Shown piece by piece: positions 1 through 6,811 of a stretch of DNA of 17,213 nt (position 1 is the stretch's first letter; each line of letters starts with the position of its first letter). Source of the stretch: Faecalibacterium sp. UBA1771 (lineage in GTDB: Bacteria > Bacillota > Clostridia > Oscillospirales > Ruminococcaceae); contig DCGT01000007.1 in assembly GCA_002315315.1 (NCBI GenBank), positions 6,057 to 23,269 of the forward strand, in the 5' to 3' direction. Position numbers and translations under genes: made by a program. The notes under the pieces are model-generated. The model saw only the letters and a program-made list of their open reading frames with translations, ran no database searches and was not told where the DNA came from.

Positions 1-82
1 TATTGTTTACGTTGAAAGCACCGACTGCATAGCCGCCGTCATAAGCCTTCTTAAACATTTCCTTTGTTGTAACAAGAGGCAT
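1..82 (-). CDS. fba: Class II fructose-1,6-bisphosphate aldolase, N-terminal fragment (runs off the window)
   Basis: Only the first 27 codons are in the window. The translation starts MPLVTTKEMFKKAYDGG and continues into YAVGAFNVNN, the highly characteristic N-terminus of zinc-dependent class II fructose-bisphosphate aldolases, in which the GAFNVNN strand leads into the barrel. The enzyme is known to interconvert fructose-1,6-bisphosphate with dihydroxyacetone phosphate and glyceraldehyde-3-phosphate in the cytoplasm. The ATG is preceded at 91-97 by a strong AAGGAGA ribosome binding site about 8 bases away, which fixes the start. It is divergent from the phosphofructokinase gene, the enzyme acting immediately before it in glycolysis. 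The family call rests on a short stretch, but one that is hard to mistake. Confidence 0.88.
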   Translation of the reverse strand, partial: MPLVTTKEMFKKAYDGGYAVGAFNVNN

Positions 83-158
83 AATTTATATCTCCTTTAT
101 GTAATTACTTCGGTATTTTCAATATATCACATTTTTTTGTTAAAATAAATACTTGCGG

Positions 159-187
159 TTGAAAATAAAAAATATTTATTATATATT
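159..187 (+). promoter_or_regulatory. Predicted sigma-A promoter of the phosphofructokinase gene
   Basis: A TTGAAA -35 element (159-164) and a TATATT -10 element (182-187) are separated by exactly 17 bases in an AT-rich divergent region. This predicts a transcript starting near 194 and a 5' leader of about 70 bases. The assignment is by consensus match only. Confidence 0.6.
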
Positions 188-206
188 ATTATTGTAGTAA
201 TTTATT

Positions 207-244
207 ATCGGGTATTGCCGTGACGTATGTCGTCCTAACCCGAT
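207..244 (+). other. Hairpin in the phosphofructokinase 5' leader
   Basis: ATCGGGT (207-213) and ACCCGAT (238-244) form a perfect 7-bp stem with a 24-base loop. A smaller GACG/CGTC pairing is possible inside the loop. The hairpin lies in the predicted untranslated leader and ends about 10 bases before the GGAGGA ribosome binding site at 255-260. No U-tract follows, so it is not a terminator. It could be an mRNA stabiliser or an operator palindrome, and I do not recognise it as a known riboswitch. Confidence 0.35.
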
Positions 245-264
245 TAAGCTTATCGGAGGATAAT

Positions 265-1509
265 ATGAAAGAATTAAAAGGTGCTTGTATTATAGGTCAG
301 TCGGGCGGACCGACCTCGGTTATCAATGCCAGCGTAGCCGGTGCGGTTGAGACCGCGCTCAAAAACGAAAATATCACCAAGGTTTACGGAGCAAACAACG
401 GTATCGTCGGAATCCTCGAGGACAGACTCTTTGATATGGGTGCAGAGGATCCCGCTGAGCTTGCGAGATTGCGCAACACCCCCGCTTCGGCTCTCGGCTC
501 CTGCCGCTACAAGCTCAAGGACAGTGAGGTTGACGACACCGATTATAAGCGTATTCTCGAAATATTCAAGAAATACGATGTTCGTTATTTCTTCTATAAC
601 GGCGGAAATGACTCAATGGATACATGCAACAAGGTTTCCAAGTATATGCAGAAATCCGGCTATGAATGCCGTATTATGGGTATCCCCAAGACTATCGACA
701 ACGACCTTTTCGGCACAGACCATTGCCCCGGCTTTGCCTCTGCCGCCAAGTATATTGCCACATCCGTAGCCGAGATTTCGCGTGATAACAAGGTTTACGA
801 CCTTACCAGTGTAATTATCTTTGAAATTATGGGTCGCAATGCCGGCTGGCTTGCCGCTTCTGCCGCTCTTGCCAATGACTGCGATGAGGGACCTGACCTC
901 GTTTATCTGCCCGAGGTGCCGTTCTCTATCGAACAGTTTATGAGTGATATCAAGGCTGTTTCCGAAAAGAAGCAGAGTATCATCGTTGCTGTTTCCGAGG
1001 GTATCCGTGACAAAGACGGCAAGTTTATCTCCGAATACGGATCCGATCTCGCACAGCAGAAGGATGCTTTCGGTCACTCTCAGATGGGTGGTCTTGCCGC
1101 GACCCTTGCCAATATGGTCAAGGCAGAAACCGGCTTCAAGACCCGCGGAATAGAGCTTTCACTTCTTCAGCGCTGCGCCGCTCATTCCGCTTCGCAGACC
1201 GATGTAGATGAGGCTTATATGGCCGGAGAAGCCGCCGTGCTCCGTGCCGTCGAGGGCAATACAGATATGATGATAGGCTTTAAGCGCGCAGAAGGCAAGG
1301 AATATGTCTGTGAGACCTTTATGCTCCCGCTGACCGAGGTTGCCAACGCCGAAAAGACTGTTCCCGTAGAGTGGATTAATGCCGAGCATAACAATGTAAA
1401 TGAAAAGTTTATGGAATACGCTCTGCCGCTCATCGCAGGAGAAGCCCGTCCCGAATACGAAAACGGACTGCCCCGCTTTGCCAAGCTTGCTAAGGTTTTG
1501 GCAAAATAA
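265..1509 (+). CDS. pfp: Pyrophosphate-dependent 6-phosphofructokinase (PPi-PFK)
   Basis: This 414-residue cytoplasmic enzyme of the phosphofructokinase superfamily phosphorylates fructose-6-phosphate to fructose-1,6-bisphosphate, the substrate of the divergently encoded aldolase. Visible motifs are the N-terminal nucleotide/PPi loop GQSGGPTS (residues 11-18), GGNDS (113-117), PKTIDND (141-147) with the catalytic Asp, and MGRNAGW (189-195). In ATP-dependent enzymes the second motif is GGDGS and the third begins PG. Asp at the fourth position of the second motif and Lys in PKTIDND are known signatures of PPi dependence, which makes the reaction reversible. Asn in place of the usual third-position Asp is a subclade variant. 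ATG 265 is chosen because GGAGGA lies at 255-260. An in-frame ATG at 220 would add 15 residues but has no ribosome binding site. Phosphodonor specificity is inferred, not proven. Confidence 0.9.
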   Translation: MKELKGACIIGQSGGPTSVINASVAGAVETALKNENITKVYGANNGIVGILEDRLFDMGAEDPAELARLRNTPASALGSCRYKLKDSEVDDTDYKRILEIFKKYDVRYFFYNGGNDSMDTCNKVSKYMQKSGYECRIMGIPKTIDNDLFGTDHCPGFASAAKYIATSVAEISRDNKVYDLTSVIIFEIMGRNAGWLAASAALANDCDEGPDLVYLPEVPFSIEQFMSDIKAVSEKKQSIIVAVSEGIRDKDGKFISEYGSDLAQQKDAFGHSQMGGLAATLANMVKAETGFKTRGIELSLLQRCAAHSASQTDVDEAYMAGEAAVLRAVEGNTDMMIGFKRAEGKEYVCETFMLPLTEVANAEKTVPVEWINAEHNNVNEKFMEYALPLIAGEARPEYENGLPRFAKLAKVLAK

Positions 1510-1520
1510 GCTCTGATAAT

Positions 1521-1566
1521 AAAAAACAAGACGCTTTGACATATCGTCTCAGCGTCTTGTTTTTTT
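1521..1566 (+). terminator. Bidirectional intrinsic terminator between phosphofructokinase and the convergent operon
   Basis: The stem AACAAGACGCT / AGCGTCTTGTT (within 1521-1535 and 1551-1566) is flanked by an A-run on the left and a T-run on the right. It therefore ends in a U-tract when read from either strand. It sits 11 bases after the phosphofructokinase stop codon and a few bases after the stop of the convergent minus-strand gene, so it probably serves both. Confidence 0.92.
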
Positions 1567-1569
1567 GCG

Positions 1570-2238
1570 CTATTTCAAAAAATGCTCTATTGTCGCTCTT
1601 GTAGCGTTTGGACAGCTTTTTGCAAGCTTGTCGGCTAATATTTCAAACGATAGCTCCGGCGGAGTTTCGTAAGCGTCTGCGATAAGCTCACTGCCGATAA
1701 CCGCTTCGGCAGTCTTGAAATAGGAAACCTCCCATCCGTACTTTTCACCGTTCTTTTTCACCTTTTGGTCGAATTTGTCTACAACGAGATATGTTTCGGA
1801 CTGCAAGTTGGTAATCGTCCCCTCGTATCCTTTTTCTCCGTCCTTGCCGAATCCTGCGTTTTTCTTGATGATGTATGACGGCAGGCAGGTATCGTCATCG
1901 GTAAACAAATCCATAATCAGCTTTTCGCGGTGACTTGCCTTTGCGTCTTCGTAACGCGAATCGAAATCATATCCGTCGCGTCGATAGTTGGCGAGGGCGG
2001 GAAAGTAATTAAGCGACACGAATGCCGCCTTTTTCTCAAAGAACTTGCCGTAGACGATGTCGCTGTCACGGCACAGCTCGGTGCGCCATTTCCACGGGTC
2101 GTCGTCACGGTCTGTCCACCATACATAAGGCCGCGTTATTGCCTGAACTGAGAAGCCTCCGATACTGCCGTCAAAAAGCGGAATAAATCCACAGTCGTGA
2201 ATAATCGTTCGGAGCTGCTCAATAGTCTGTATCATCAT
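1570..2238 (-). CDS. AlkZ-related protein (uncharacterised)
   Basis: This soluble protein of 222 residues is the last gene of the long minus-strand operon. It is rich in Trp and charged residues (for example VWWTDRDDDPWKWR near 39-52), has no signal peptide or membrane segment, and contains a VYGKFFEKKAAFVS stretch. I recognise the overall pattern (WKW, YGKFF.KKA.FVS, a central YIIKK.AGFG segment, then YGWEVSYFKTAE) as the group often annotated AlkZ-related in Clostridia. AlkZ is a winged-helix-fold DNA glycosylase. The relationship is remote, so DNA repair activity should not be assumed. Two adjacent ATGs (2238 and 2235) can serve as start, with a GGTGGTGA ribosome binding site upstream. It begins 20 bases after the DUF3795-type gene, so the two are probably co-transcribed. 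The product name comes from recalled family resemblance only. Confidence 0.6.
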   Translation of the reverse strand: MMIQTIEQLRTIIHDCGFIPLFDGSIGGFSVQAITRPYVWWTDRDDDPWKWRTELCRDSDIVYGKFFEKKAAFVSLNYFPALANYRRDGYDFDSRYEDAKASHREKLIMDLFTDDDTCLPSYIIKKNAGFGKDGEKGYEGTITNLQSETYLVVDKFDQKVKKNGEKYGWEVSYFKTAEAVIGSELIADAYETPPELSFEILADKLAKSCPNATRATIEHFLK

Positions 2239-2258
2239 CCGTTATTCACCACCAAGGT

Positions 2259-2690
2259 TTATCTTCTCTTATAAACGACAATTTCGGGGTCTGAGCCGTT
2301 TTCACCGTATTCGGCAACAGCTAAATGATACTCGTCGGCAATGAGACCGTAACAGCGCCCATCGCTTTTTTCGAGCTGATTGCCGAGATAAATGCGATGG
2401 GCGCGAAACAGTCTGACTGATGAGCCGTTATCGAGTGTGTATTCCAAGTTCACAAGAGAACCCTTGAGTGCAAAAAGGTCGGTAACGGTCGGCATATCGG
2501 CAATGCCGAGTGCATTAAATTCATCTGCGATTTTTTTCTTCAACGCATTATACCCGTCTATACCGTGCTCGGCAATACAGCTTGAAATAAAGCACTTTTC
2601 ACCGAACGGACACCCGTTACTTTCGGCACATCCGCGGCATTCGTTTTTGTAAAAGCATTCATCACAGTTAATTTCACAAAAGGTTTTCAT
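2259..2690 (-). CDS. DUF3795-type Cys-rich small protein
   Basis: The protein has 143 residues from the ATG at 2690. That ATG is preceded by GGAGGA, which lies inside the last codons of the upstream acetyltransferase. The open frame continues upstream to 2897, but that part overlaps the acetyltransferase gene and is not used. The first ~40 residues hold a dense Cys set (CEINCDECFYKNECRGC, then GCPFGEKC and SSC), the pattern of DUF3795 proteins, which are inferred to bind zinc or an iron-sulfur cluster. The rest is a soluble domain without recognisable catalytic motifs, ending EIVVYKRR. It is spaced 2 bases from the preceding gene and 20 from the next, so it sits within one transcript. The biochemical role is unknown. 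A second member of the type lies at 15542-15922. Confidence 0.75.
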   Translation of the reverse strand: MKTFCEINCDECFYKNECRGCAESNGCPFGEKCFISSCIAEHGIDGYNALKKKIADEFNALGIADMPTVTDLFALKGSLVNLEYTLDNGSSVRLFRAHRIYLGNQLEKSDGRCYGLIADEYHLAVAEYGENGSDPEIVVYKRR

Positions 2691-2692
2691 TT

Positions 2693-3424
2693 TTATGTCC
2701 TCCGCGTGGTCATTTCTACCCAAGCCGGAACGAAGCCTGCCGACAGTGCGAGCCTTTGAGATGCGAGGTGTGACAGCGATGTTCCGTAGTAGGGGAGCAG
2801 ACCGCGTTTTAAAATTTCGTTTTTTAATATTGCAACGAGTCTGCCGCCCAAGCCCCTGCCGGTGTGACGGCTGTCCACATTTATTCCTATCTGCCACATA
2901 TACGGACTGTCGGCAGATGCGCCTGCCATACCGATAATTTCACCGTATGAAACAGCGACTGCGCCGAGCATATCGGGAGTGTTTTCATCAAAGCAGAAAG
3001 CTTCGTCAAAACGTTCGTCATCTCTGAATTGCTCGATTTCGTTTCTTTGGATTATCCGTATATCAAATTCGGTGCTTTTCGGCTCGGTAATTGTTTCGGA
3101 TATGTAAAACGGGTGAAGCTGCTTGATTTCCGCATCGAAGCCGTTTAGAAACGAATTTAGTTCGATAATTGTATTTGCTTCAAAGAACCATTCGGCGCGT
3201 CTGTTTTCATATCGTTCACGAACGGCAGTGATAATATCCTTACGACCGGTGAACAACAGCTTTGAGTTGACTGCAGTTATCTTAAAATCGCAGTCCATGT
3301 CCCCGACAAAGCGACGTCTGCCGTCGAGCGGGGTGTATTCGGTGAAGTGGTTTTGACTGTCGCAGACGTCATAGGCGGTACAGCAATAATCAAGCGCAAG
3401 CTGATTTGCAAGTATCTTGTTCAT
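2693..3424 (-). CDS. GNAT-family N-acetyltransferase, two-part
   Basis: The product has 243 residues. The C-terminal half is a GNAT domain: IIGMAGASAD strand, then IGINVDSRHTGRGLGGRLV (about 180-197) carrying the acetyl-CoA pyrophosphate-binding R-x-x-G-x-G loop, then LGGRLVAILKNEILKRGLLPYYG and ASQRLALSAGFVPAW, the closing helix-strand of the fold. The first ~120 residues are not recognised and may be an extra N-terminal domain. GNAT proteins transfer an acetyl group from acetyl-CoA to an amine, but the substrate cannot be deduced here. The gene starts 6 bases after the hydrolase stop and its ribosome binding site (GGAGAA) overlaps that stop region, indicating translational coupling. No signal peptide is seen, so it is cytoplasmic. 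Confidence 0.85.
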   Translation of the reverse strand: MNKILANQLALDYCCTAYDVCDSQNHFTEYTPLDGRRRFVGDMDCDFKITAVNSKLLFTGRKDIITAVRERYENRRAEWFFEANTIIELNSFLNGFDAEIKQLHPFYISETITEPKSTEFDIRIIQRNEIEQFRDDERFDEAFCFDENTPDMLGAVAVSYGEIIGMAGASADSPYMWQIGINVDSRHTGRGLGGRLVAILKNEILKRGLLPYYGTSLSHLASQRLALSAGFVPAWVEMTTRRT

Positions 3425-3430
3425 AGAAGT

Positions 3431-4144
3431 CTATTCTCCGATAAATTCAAGAATTATTTTTGCAGCCTCTGCTCTTTGTTTTTCACCGTTTATTTCAGCC
3501 GCTCCGTCCCCCTTTTGCTCGCCGTATGTACCGAAGCCCGAATGATTCCCGCCATATATTATGTATTCCGAGGCGTTTTCAGGCAGATTGACCTTGTTAT
3601 TTTCCAAGCTCTCACGGTTGATAACCTCGTCTTTATCTCCGTATACAGATAAAACATCAAGACTTAAATCCGAGATATCCTTTGAGCTGTATGAAGCGAG
3701 CAGGACTATTCCTTTGAGCTTTTCGGGATTTTTTTTGACATACATACAGGCTGCAACGCCGCCGAGCGAGTGACCTGAAATATAGAAGTCGGAGTATTGG
3801 CTGCCAAAATCTTCGATAATATCTCCGGCTTTGTTATAGCCGAAAAAAGCAAGGTGACAGGGCATATCTGCAAGGAAACAGTCGACACCGCCTGCTGCTA
3901 TTTGTTTGAGCAGGTCGCAATAAGCAGTATCCTCAACCTTACCGCCGGGATAGAATATCATCGCCGTATCGGAGCCTGGACCGTCAAAAAGTGTTACGCT
4001 TCCATTGCGGATTACGTCTACGTTGTCTGTGCCTGCGAGCGCATTTGCGTCGGTATTATGATAGTAGTCGGCAAGATAAACCGCCGTACATACTGCAACG
4101 GAAACAACTGCGACTGACAGGATAATTCTCAGAATCTTTTTCAT
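3431..4144 (-). CDS. Membrane-anchored or secreted alpha/beta hydrolase
   Basis: The protein has 237 residues with an N-terminal hydrophobic segment after MKK (about 5-25), which is a signal anchor or signal peptide. The remainder is an alpha/beta-hydrolase fold: FYPGGKV oxyanion-hole strand (64-70), nucleophile elbow GHSLGG (124-129, Ser126), the YGDKDEV acid loop (Asp170 or Asp172), and His201 in GGNHSGFGTYGEQKGDG. The last motif, NH-x-x-F-G-x-Y-G-x-Q-x-G-D-G, is typical of the dienelactone-hydrolase-like subgroup of esterases. The catalytic domain would face the cell envelope. The substrate is unknown. The gene begins 14 bases after the YdcF-like gene and ends 6 bases before the GNAT gene. 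The ATG at 4144 has an AAAGGGC ribosome binding site. Confidence 0.85.
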   Translation of the reverse strand: MKKILRIILSVAVVSVAVCTAVYLADYYHNTDANALAGTDNVDVIRNGSVTLFDGPGSDTAMIFYPGGKVEDTAYCDLLKQIAAGGVDCFLADMPCHLAFFGYNKAGDIIEDFGSQYSDFYISGHSLGGVAACMYVKKNPEKLKGIVLLASYSSKDISDLSLDVLSVYGDKDEVINRESLENNKVNLPENASEYIIYGGNHSGFGTYGEQKGDGAAEINGEKQRAEAAKIILEFIGE

Positions 4145-4158
4145 CTATTGCCCTTTCA

Positions 4159-5190
4159 TCATTGTACGAAAATTTGAATTGCAAACGGAATAACGACGGA
4201 AAGCATATACCCGAGTATAATCCATAATATGTGAGGATAGCTTGTAAAGACAGCGGCAAATTCTCTGAGAGTGGCGCTCGGGAAATAATAGAACGCCACT
4301 TTTGCCCCGATTCCGGTGCATTTCATACCGAGCTTTGATGCATAAAGTATACATCGGTATATGTGGTAGTTGCTCGAAACGAGCGCTATTCTGCCTTTTT
4401 CGTTTCTTCGGTTTATTATTTCTCTGCAGTTTTGCAGATTTTCCATTGTTGTGGTCGACCTGTCCTCTGCAATGATTTTGTCCTCGGGAATGCCATGCTC
4501 GAGCAGATAGCCCTTTATAGCATCCGCTTCCGATACAGCCTCGTCCGTACCTTTGCCGCCGCTTGCGATTATTATCGGTTTATCGGCACATTTTTCGTAA
4601 ATTTCGATTGCCTTGTCTATTCTGTCGGACAGCAGCTTTGAAACTCTTTTGCCGCCGATAAGTCCGCAACCGTGAATGATGATGTACTTGAAATTCATAC
4701 GGTGAGGCATAAACTGAATCGAGACGATGTAAAGCACAAAGGTCAGAATCCACATACTGAAATAGATTATGCTTGTGCTGATAAATGCCGTTAAATTGAA
4801 AACTGTCGGCATCTGTTCATAGCTTTCGGAGCAGAGAATATTGACAAATGTTGCAATCTCACCTATGGCAATCAAAGCACCGAGTATCAGTGACAGCAGG
4901 TTTGCAAACGAAGCCGATTCTCGGTGAATCATAGTGATTCCGTTGTCAATAAGCAGAAACGGAACAATAAGAAGTGACAGAAAGAACAGAATAAAGCAAA
5001 TTATCAGCACATGAGACATATAATCGCCGAACAGTCCCGCTATAAAAAACATAGTAAAGAATAATGCCGCCATAAGCACTATACTGTTGCGGAATCGCTG
5101 AGGCTTGCGAAGCGTCAGAATCAGAAAAACTCCCCAAAGTAAGGCGATTATTGGCAGGAAAAAACGGATATTATTAATTATTTCAATCAT
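4159..5190 (-). CDS. YdcF/SanA-like DUF218 membrane protein
   Basis: The protein has 343 residues. The first ~160 form about five membrane-spanning helices. Residues ~168-308 are a DUF218 domain with IIIHGCGL (171-178), ASGGKGTDE (209-217), the acidic SEADAI helix, AEDRSTTTMENLQN (241-254) and VSSNYHIYR (271-279). These match the conserved blocks of the YdcF/SanA/ElyC family. A final hydrophobic helix lies near 319-341. Family members are linked to envelope and peptidoglycan or lipid-carrier biology, and YdcF binds S-adenosylmethionine, but the exact reaction here is unknown. The gene starts directly after the stop of the GNAT gene, whose final codons supply GGAGAAATAA as its ribosome binding site, so translation is coupled. 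Confidence 0.88.
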   Translation of the reverse strand: MIEIINNIRFFLPIIALLWGVFLILTLRKPQRFRNSIVLMAALFFTMFFIAGLFGDYMSHVLIICFILFFLSLLIVPFLLIDNGITMIHRESASFANLLSLILGALIAIGEIATFVNILCSESYEQMPTVFNLTAFISTSIIYFSMWILTFVLYIVSIQFMPHRMNFKYIIIHGCGLIGGKRVSKLLSDRIDKAIEIYEKCADKPIIIASGGKGTDEAVSEADAIKGYLLEHGIPEDKIIAEDRSTTTMENLQNCREIINRRNEKGRIALVSSNYHIYRCILYASKLGMKCTGIGAKVAFYYFPSATLREFAAVFTSYPHILWIILGYMLSVVIPFAIQIFVQ

Positions 5191-5652
5191 TTATTTCTCC
5201 GTATCGTATGATTTTATGAGCTGAATAAGGTGTTCGCTTGTGCCTTCTTCAAGCTTTTCGTCGCCGTTCGGAATAAAACCATGACGGCGGTAAAAACGCA
5301 GTGCGCCTTCGTTTTTTCTTAGTGCCCACAGATTATCCGCGACGAGCGTATCGACGGCAAAATCCGTAAGCTTACTGCCTATTCCGCGATTTTGAAAAAA
5401 CGTATCGACATACAGCTTGAGAATTTCACCGTCCGATACAGATACCATGCCTTTGATGACCTCATCGTCAAAGACATAACAACCGCTCATAAATTTTTCG
5501 TCGTTGCCGAGCATATCAATGATTTTGAGTACATTACATTCGCCGAATGAAAATCTGATATCACCGAAAATCGGATAATAGTTTACTCTGTTGTTAAATA
5601 CAATTATTTCAGCGATTCGGCACAAATCTTTTTCGGTTGCTTTGCGTATCAT
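5191..5652 (-). CDS. GNAT-family N-acetyltransferase
   Basis: A compact single-domain GNAT of 153 residues. It starts MIRKATEKDLCRIAEI, the usual beta1-alpha1 opening of the fold. It contains the FDDEVIKGMVSVSDGEILKLYVD strands, acetyl-CoA motif QNRGIGSKL (87-95), and a C-terminal NEGALRFYRRHGFIPNG segment, the conserved motif B of the family. The ATG at 5652 has GAGGAA a few bases upstream. The stop codon directly abuts the ATG of the YdcF-like gene. It is separated from the upstream Dabb gene by 72 bases that include a hairpin, the longest gap in this nine-gene run. The substrate is unknown. Confidence 0.87.
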   Translation of the reverse strand: MIRKATEKDLCRIAEIIVFNNRVNYYPIFGDIRFSFGECNVLKIIDMLGNDEKFMSGCYVFDDEVIKGMVSVSDGEILKLYVDTFFQNRGIGSKLTDFAVDTLVADNLWALRKNEGALRFYRRHGFIPNGDEKLEEGTSEHLIQLIKSYDTEK

Positions 5653-5676
5653 ATTGTTTCCTCGGCAAGTAATCCT

Positions 5677-5716
5677 GGCGGAGCAATATCCGATGTCAGC
5701 AGGATAATTCTCCGCC
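5677..5716 (-). other. Intercistronic hairpin between the Dabb and GNAT genes
   Basis: GGCGGAG (5677-5683) pairs with CTCCGCC (5710-5716), and an inner TATCC/GGATA stem continues the helix. No U-run follows on the minus strand, so it does not look like a complete intrinsic terminator. It may be an mRNA processing or stability element in the longest gap of the operon. Confidence 0.4.
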
Positions 5717-5724
5717 CGAAACAG

Positions 5725-6027
5725 TTATTTGTTGTAGTCGAAGCAGGCTCTTGACTTGGTGAAAGGTCTTACAAACGTGTTTGCCACTTCAACATGAGTC
5801 GGGTGCTTCTGATAACCTTTAAGCGATGCTTCGTCGACGAAGCTCGTGTCGAGCATCATATCGACGTTAGATGATTCGAGCATATCTATATTTACCTCGA
5901 CGCTCAAAAGACCGTCTATTTTTCCGACCAGCGATTCGAGATTTTTCTTGGCATTTTCTCTCACCGTCTGTTTTTCTTCGGCGCTCAGTTCATCCTTTAG
6001 CTGCCATAAAATAACATGCTTAACCAT
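5725..6027 (-). CDS. Dabb (stress-responsive alpha/beta-barrel) family protein
   Basis: This is a 100-residue soluble protein beginning MVKHVILWQLKDELSAEE, the characteristic opening of Dabb proteins, where the HVILWQLKD strand carries the conserved His. It continues with a helix, a GLLSVEVNIDM strand, DMMLDTSFVDEASLKGYQKHPTH and VRPFTKSRACFDY, matching the dimeric ferredoxin-like barrel fold. The ATG at 6027 is selected because AGGAGA stands just before it. Codons up to 6084 in the same frame overlap the end of the Lgt-like gene and are not used. Family members range from plant stress proteins to polyketide cyclases, and the bacterial stand-alone ones have no settled function. It begins 13 bases after the Lgt-like gene. 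Confidence 0.85.
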   Translation of the reverse strand: MVKHVILWQLKDELSAEEKQTVRENAKKNLESLVGKIDGLLSVEVNIDMLESSNVDMMLDTSFVDEASLKGYQKHPTHVEVANTFVRPFTKSRACFDYNK

Positions 6028-6040
6028 ATTTTTTCTCCTT

Positions 6041-6811
6041 TTATTTATCGAAAACACTTGTACCGGTTTTCTTTTTGTCGACAATGAGCCATACGATGCC
6101 GACGATTATCATAACAACTGCGTTTAGAGCAAGGTCGGAGATATGCCAAAAAAGCTTTTCCTCATTACGCAGAAATTCCATAAAGAAACGAATTGTTCCC
6201 TGTACGATAAGAAAAATCGGGTAATATTTGCCGGTGATGCGGAAATTTCGCTTTTTCTGGTAGAAATACATACCGATAAAGACGGCGAGCGCGAGAATAG
6301 ACTCGAGATATTGATTCGGAAAGAGAAACATTTTGAGATCGGGATTATATATACCCCATGAGCAGGGGTAGCCGTAGCAGCAGCCGGTAATGGGGCAGAA
6401 AAGATGAGCGAACACAAAGGCAAGTGCGGAGGGCATGGTGCGATAGTCGATATTGCGGCGCGGCTCGACTTTTACAAGCTTAGCTACAAAATAGTAGACT
6501 ATCGGGTAAAATGCATAGGCTCTTACGACGTTCGCCCCGCCGAAGCGCTCACAGCCGGTCTCAAGGTATGTAAGAATAATTGCAAGACCGTAGCATACCG
6601 GGAACTCAATGTTGGGAATGACGATTGATTTCCAAGGCGGAATACCGTATCTTTTGCGGATGAGAATGGTATAAAGTATGCAGAGAACACCGCTGAAAAT
6701 CGTACCGCACAGGTAAATTGTCCTTGCATATCCGTAGTAGTTGGCAAGATAGATTAGCTTGTTAATGCCGTAGAAAAAACCATTGTCGAGAAAACTGAAA
6801 TCGGTAGTCAT
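6041..6811 (-). CDS. Lgt-like (prolipoprotein diacylglyceryl transferase family) membrane protein
   Basis: The protein has 256 residues with about seven hydrophobic segments. Known Lgt enzymes transfer diacylglycerol from phosphatidylglycerol to the lipobox Cys of prolipoproteins. Lgt-like features here are CPITGCCYGYPC (139-150), PNQYLES (165-171, matching the family's P-T-Q-x-Y-E-S region), and RFFMEFLRN (208-216, the family's conserved R..E..R segment). The usual H-G-G-L motif and canonical G-R-x-G-N-F signature are missing, with NVVRAYAFYPIVYY and the Cys-rich GCCYG block in their place. This is therefore a divergent paralogue rather than an assured housekeeping Lgt, and the enzymatic activity is uncertain. 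Its ATG overlaps the acyltransferase stop (ATGA), so the two are translationally coupled, suggesting a joint role in lipid or envelope modification. Confidence 0.7.
   Translation of the reverse strand: MTTDFSFLDNGFFYGINKLIYLANYYGYARTIYLCGTIFSGVLCILYTILIRKRYGIPPWKSIVIPNIEFPVCYGLAIILTYLETGCERFGGANVVRAYAFYPIVYYFVAKLVKVEPRRNIDYRTMPSALAFVFAHLFCPITGCCYGYPCSWGIYNPDLKMFLFPNQYLESILALAVFIGMYFYQKKRNFRITGKYYPIFLIVQGTIRFFMEFLRNEEKLFWHISDLALNAVVMIIVGIVWLIVDKKKTGTSVFDK

Noticed and set aside
613..1077. A 154-codon minus-strand open frame inside the phosphofructokinase gene
   Set aside because: It is a shadow of the codon pattern of the real gene, covering its catalytic motifs, with no independent start signal.
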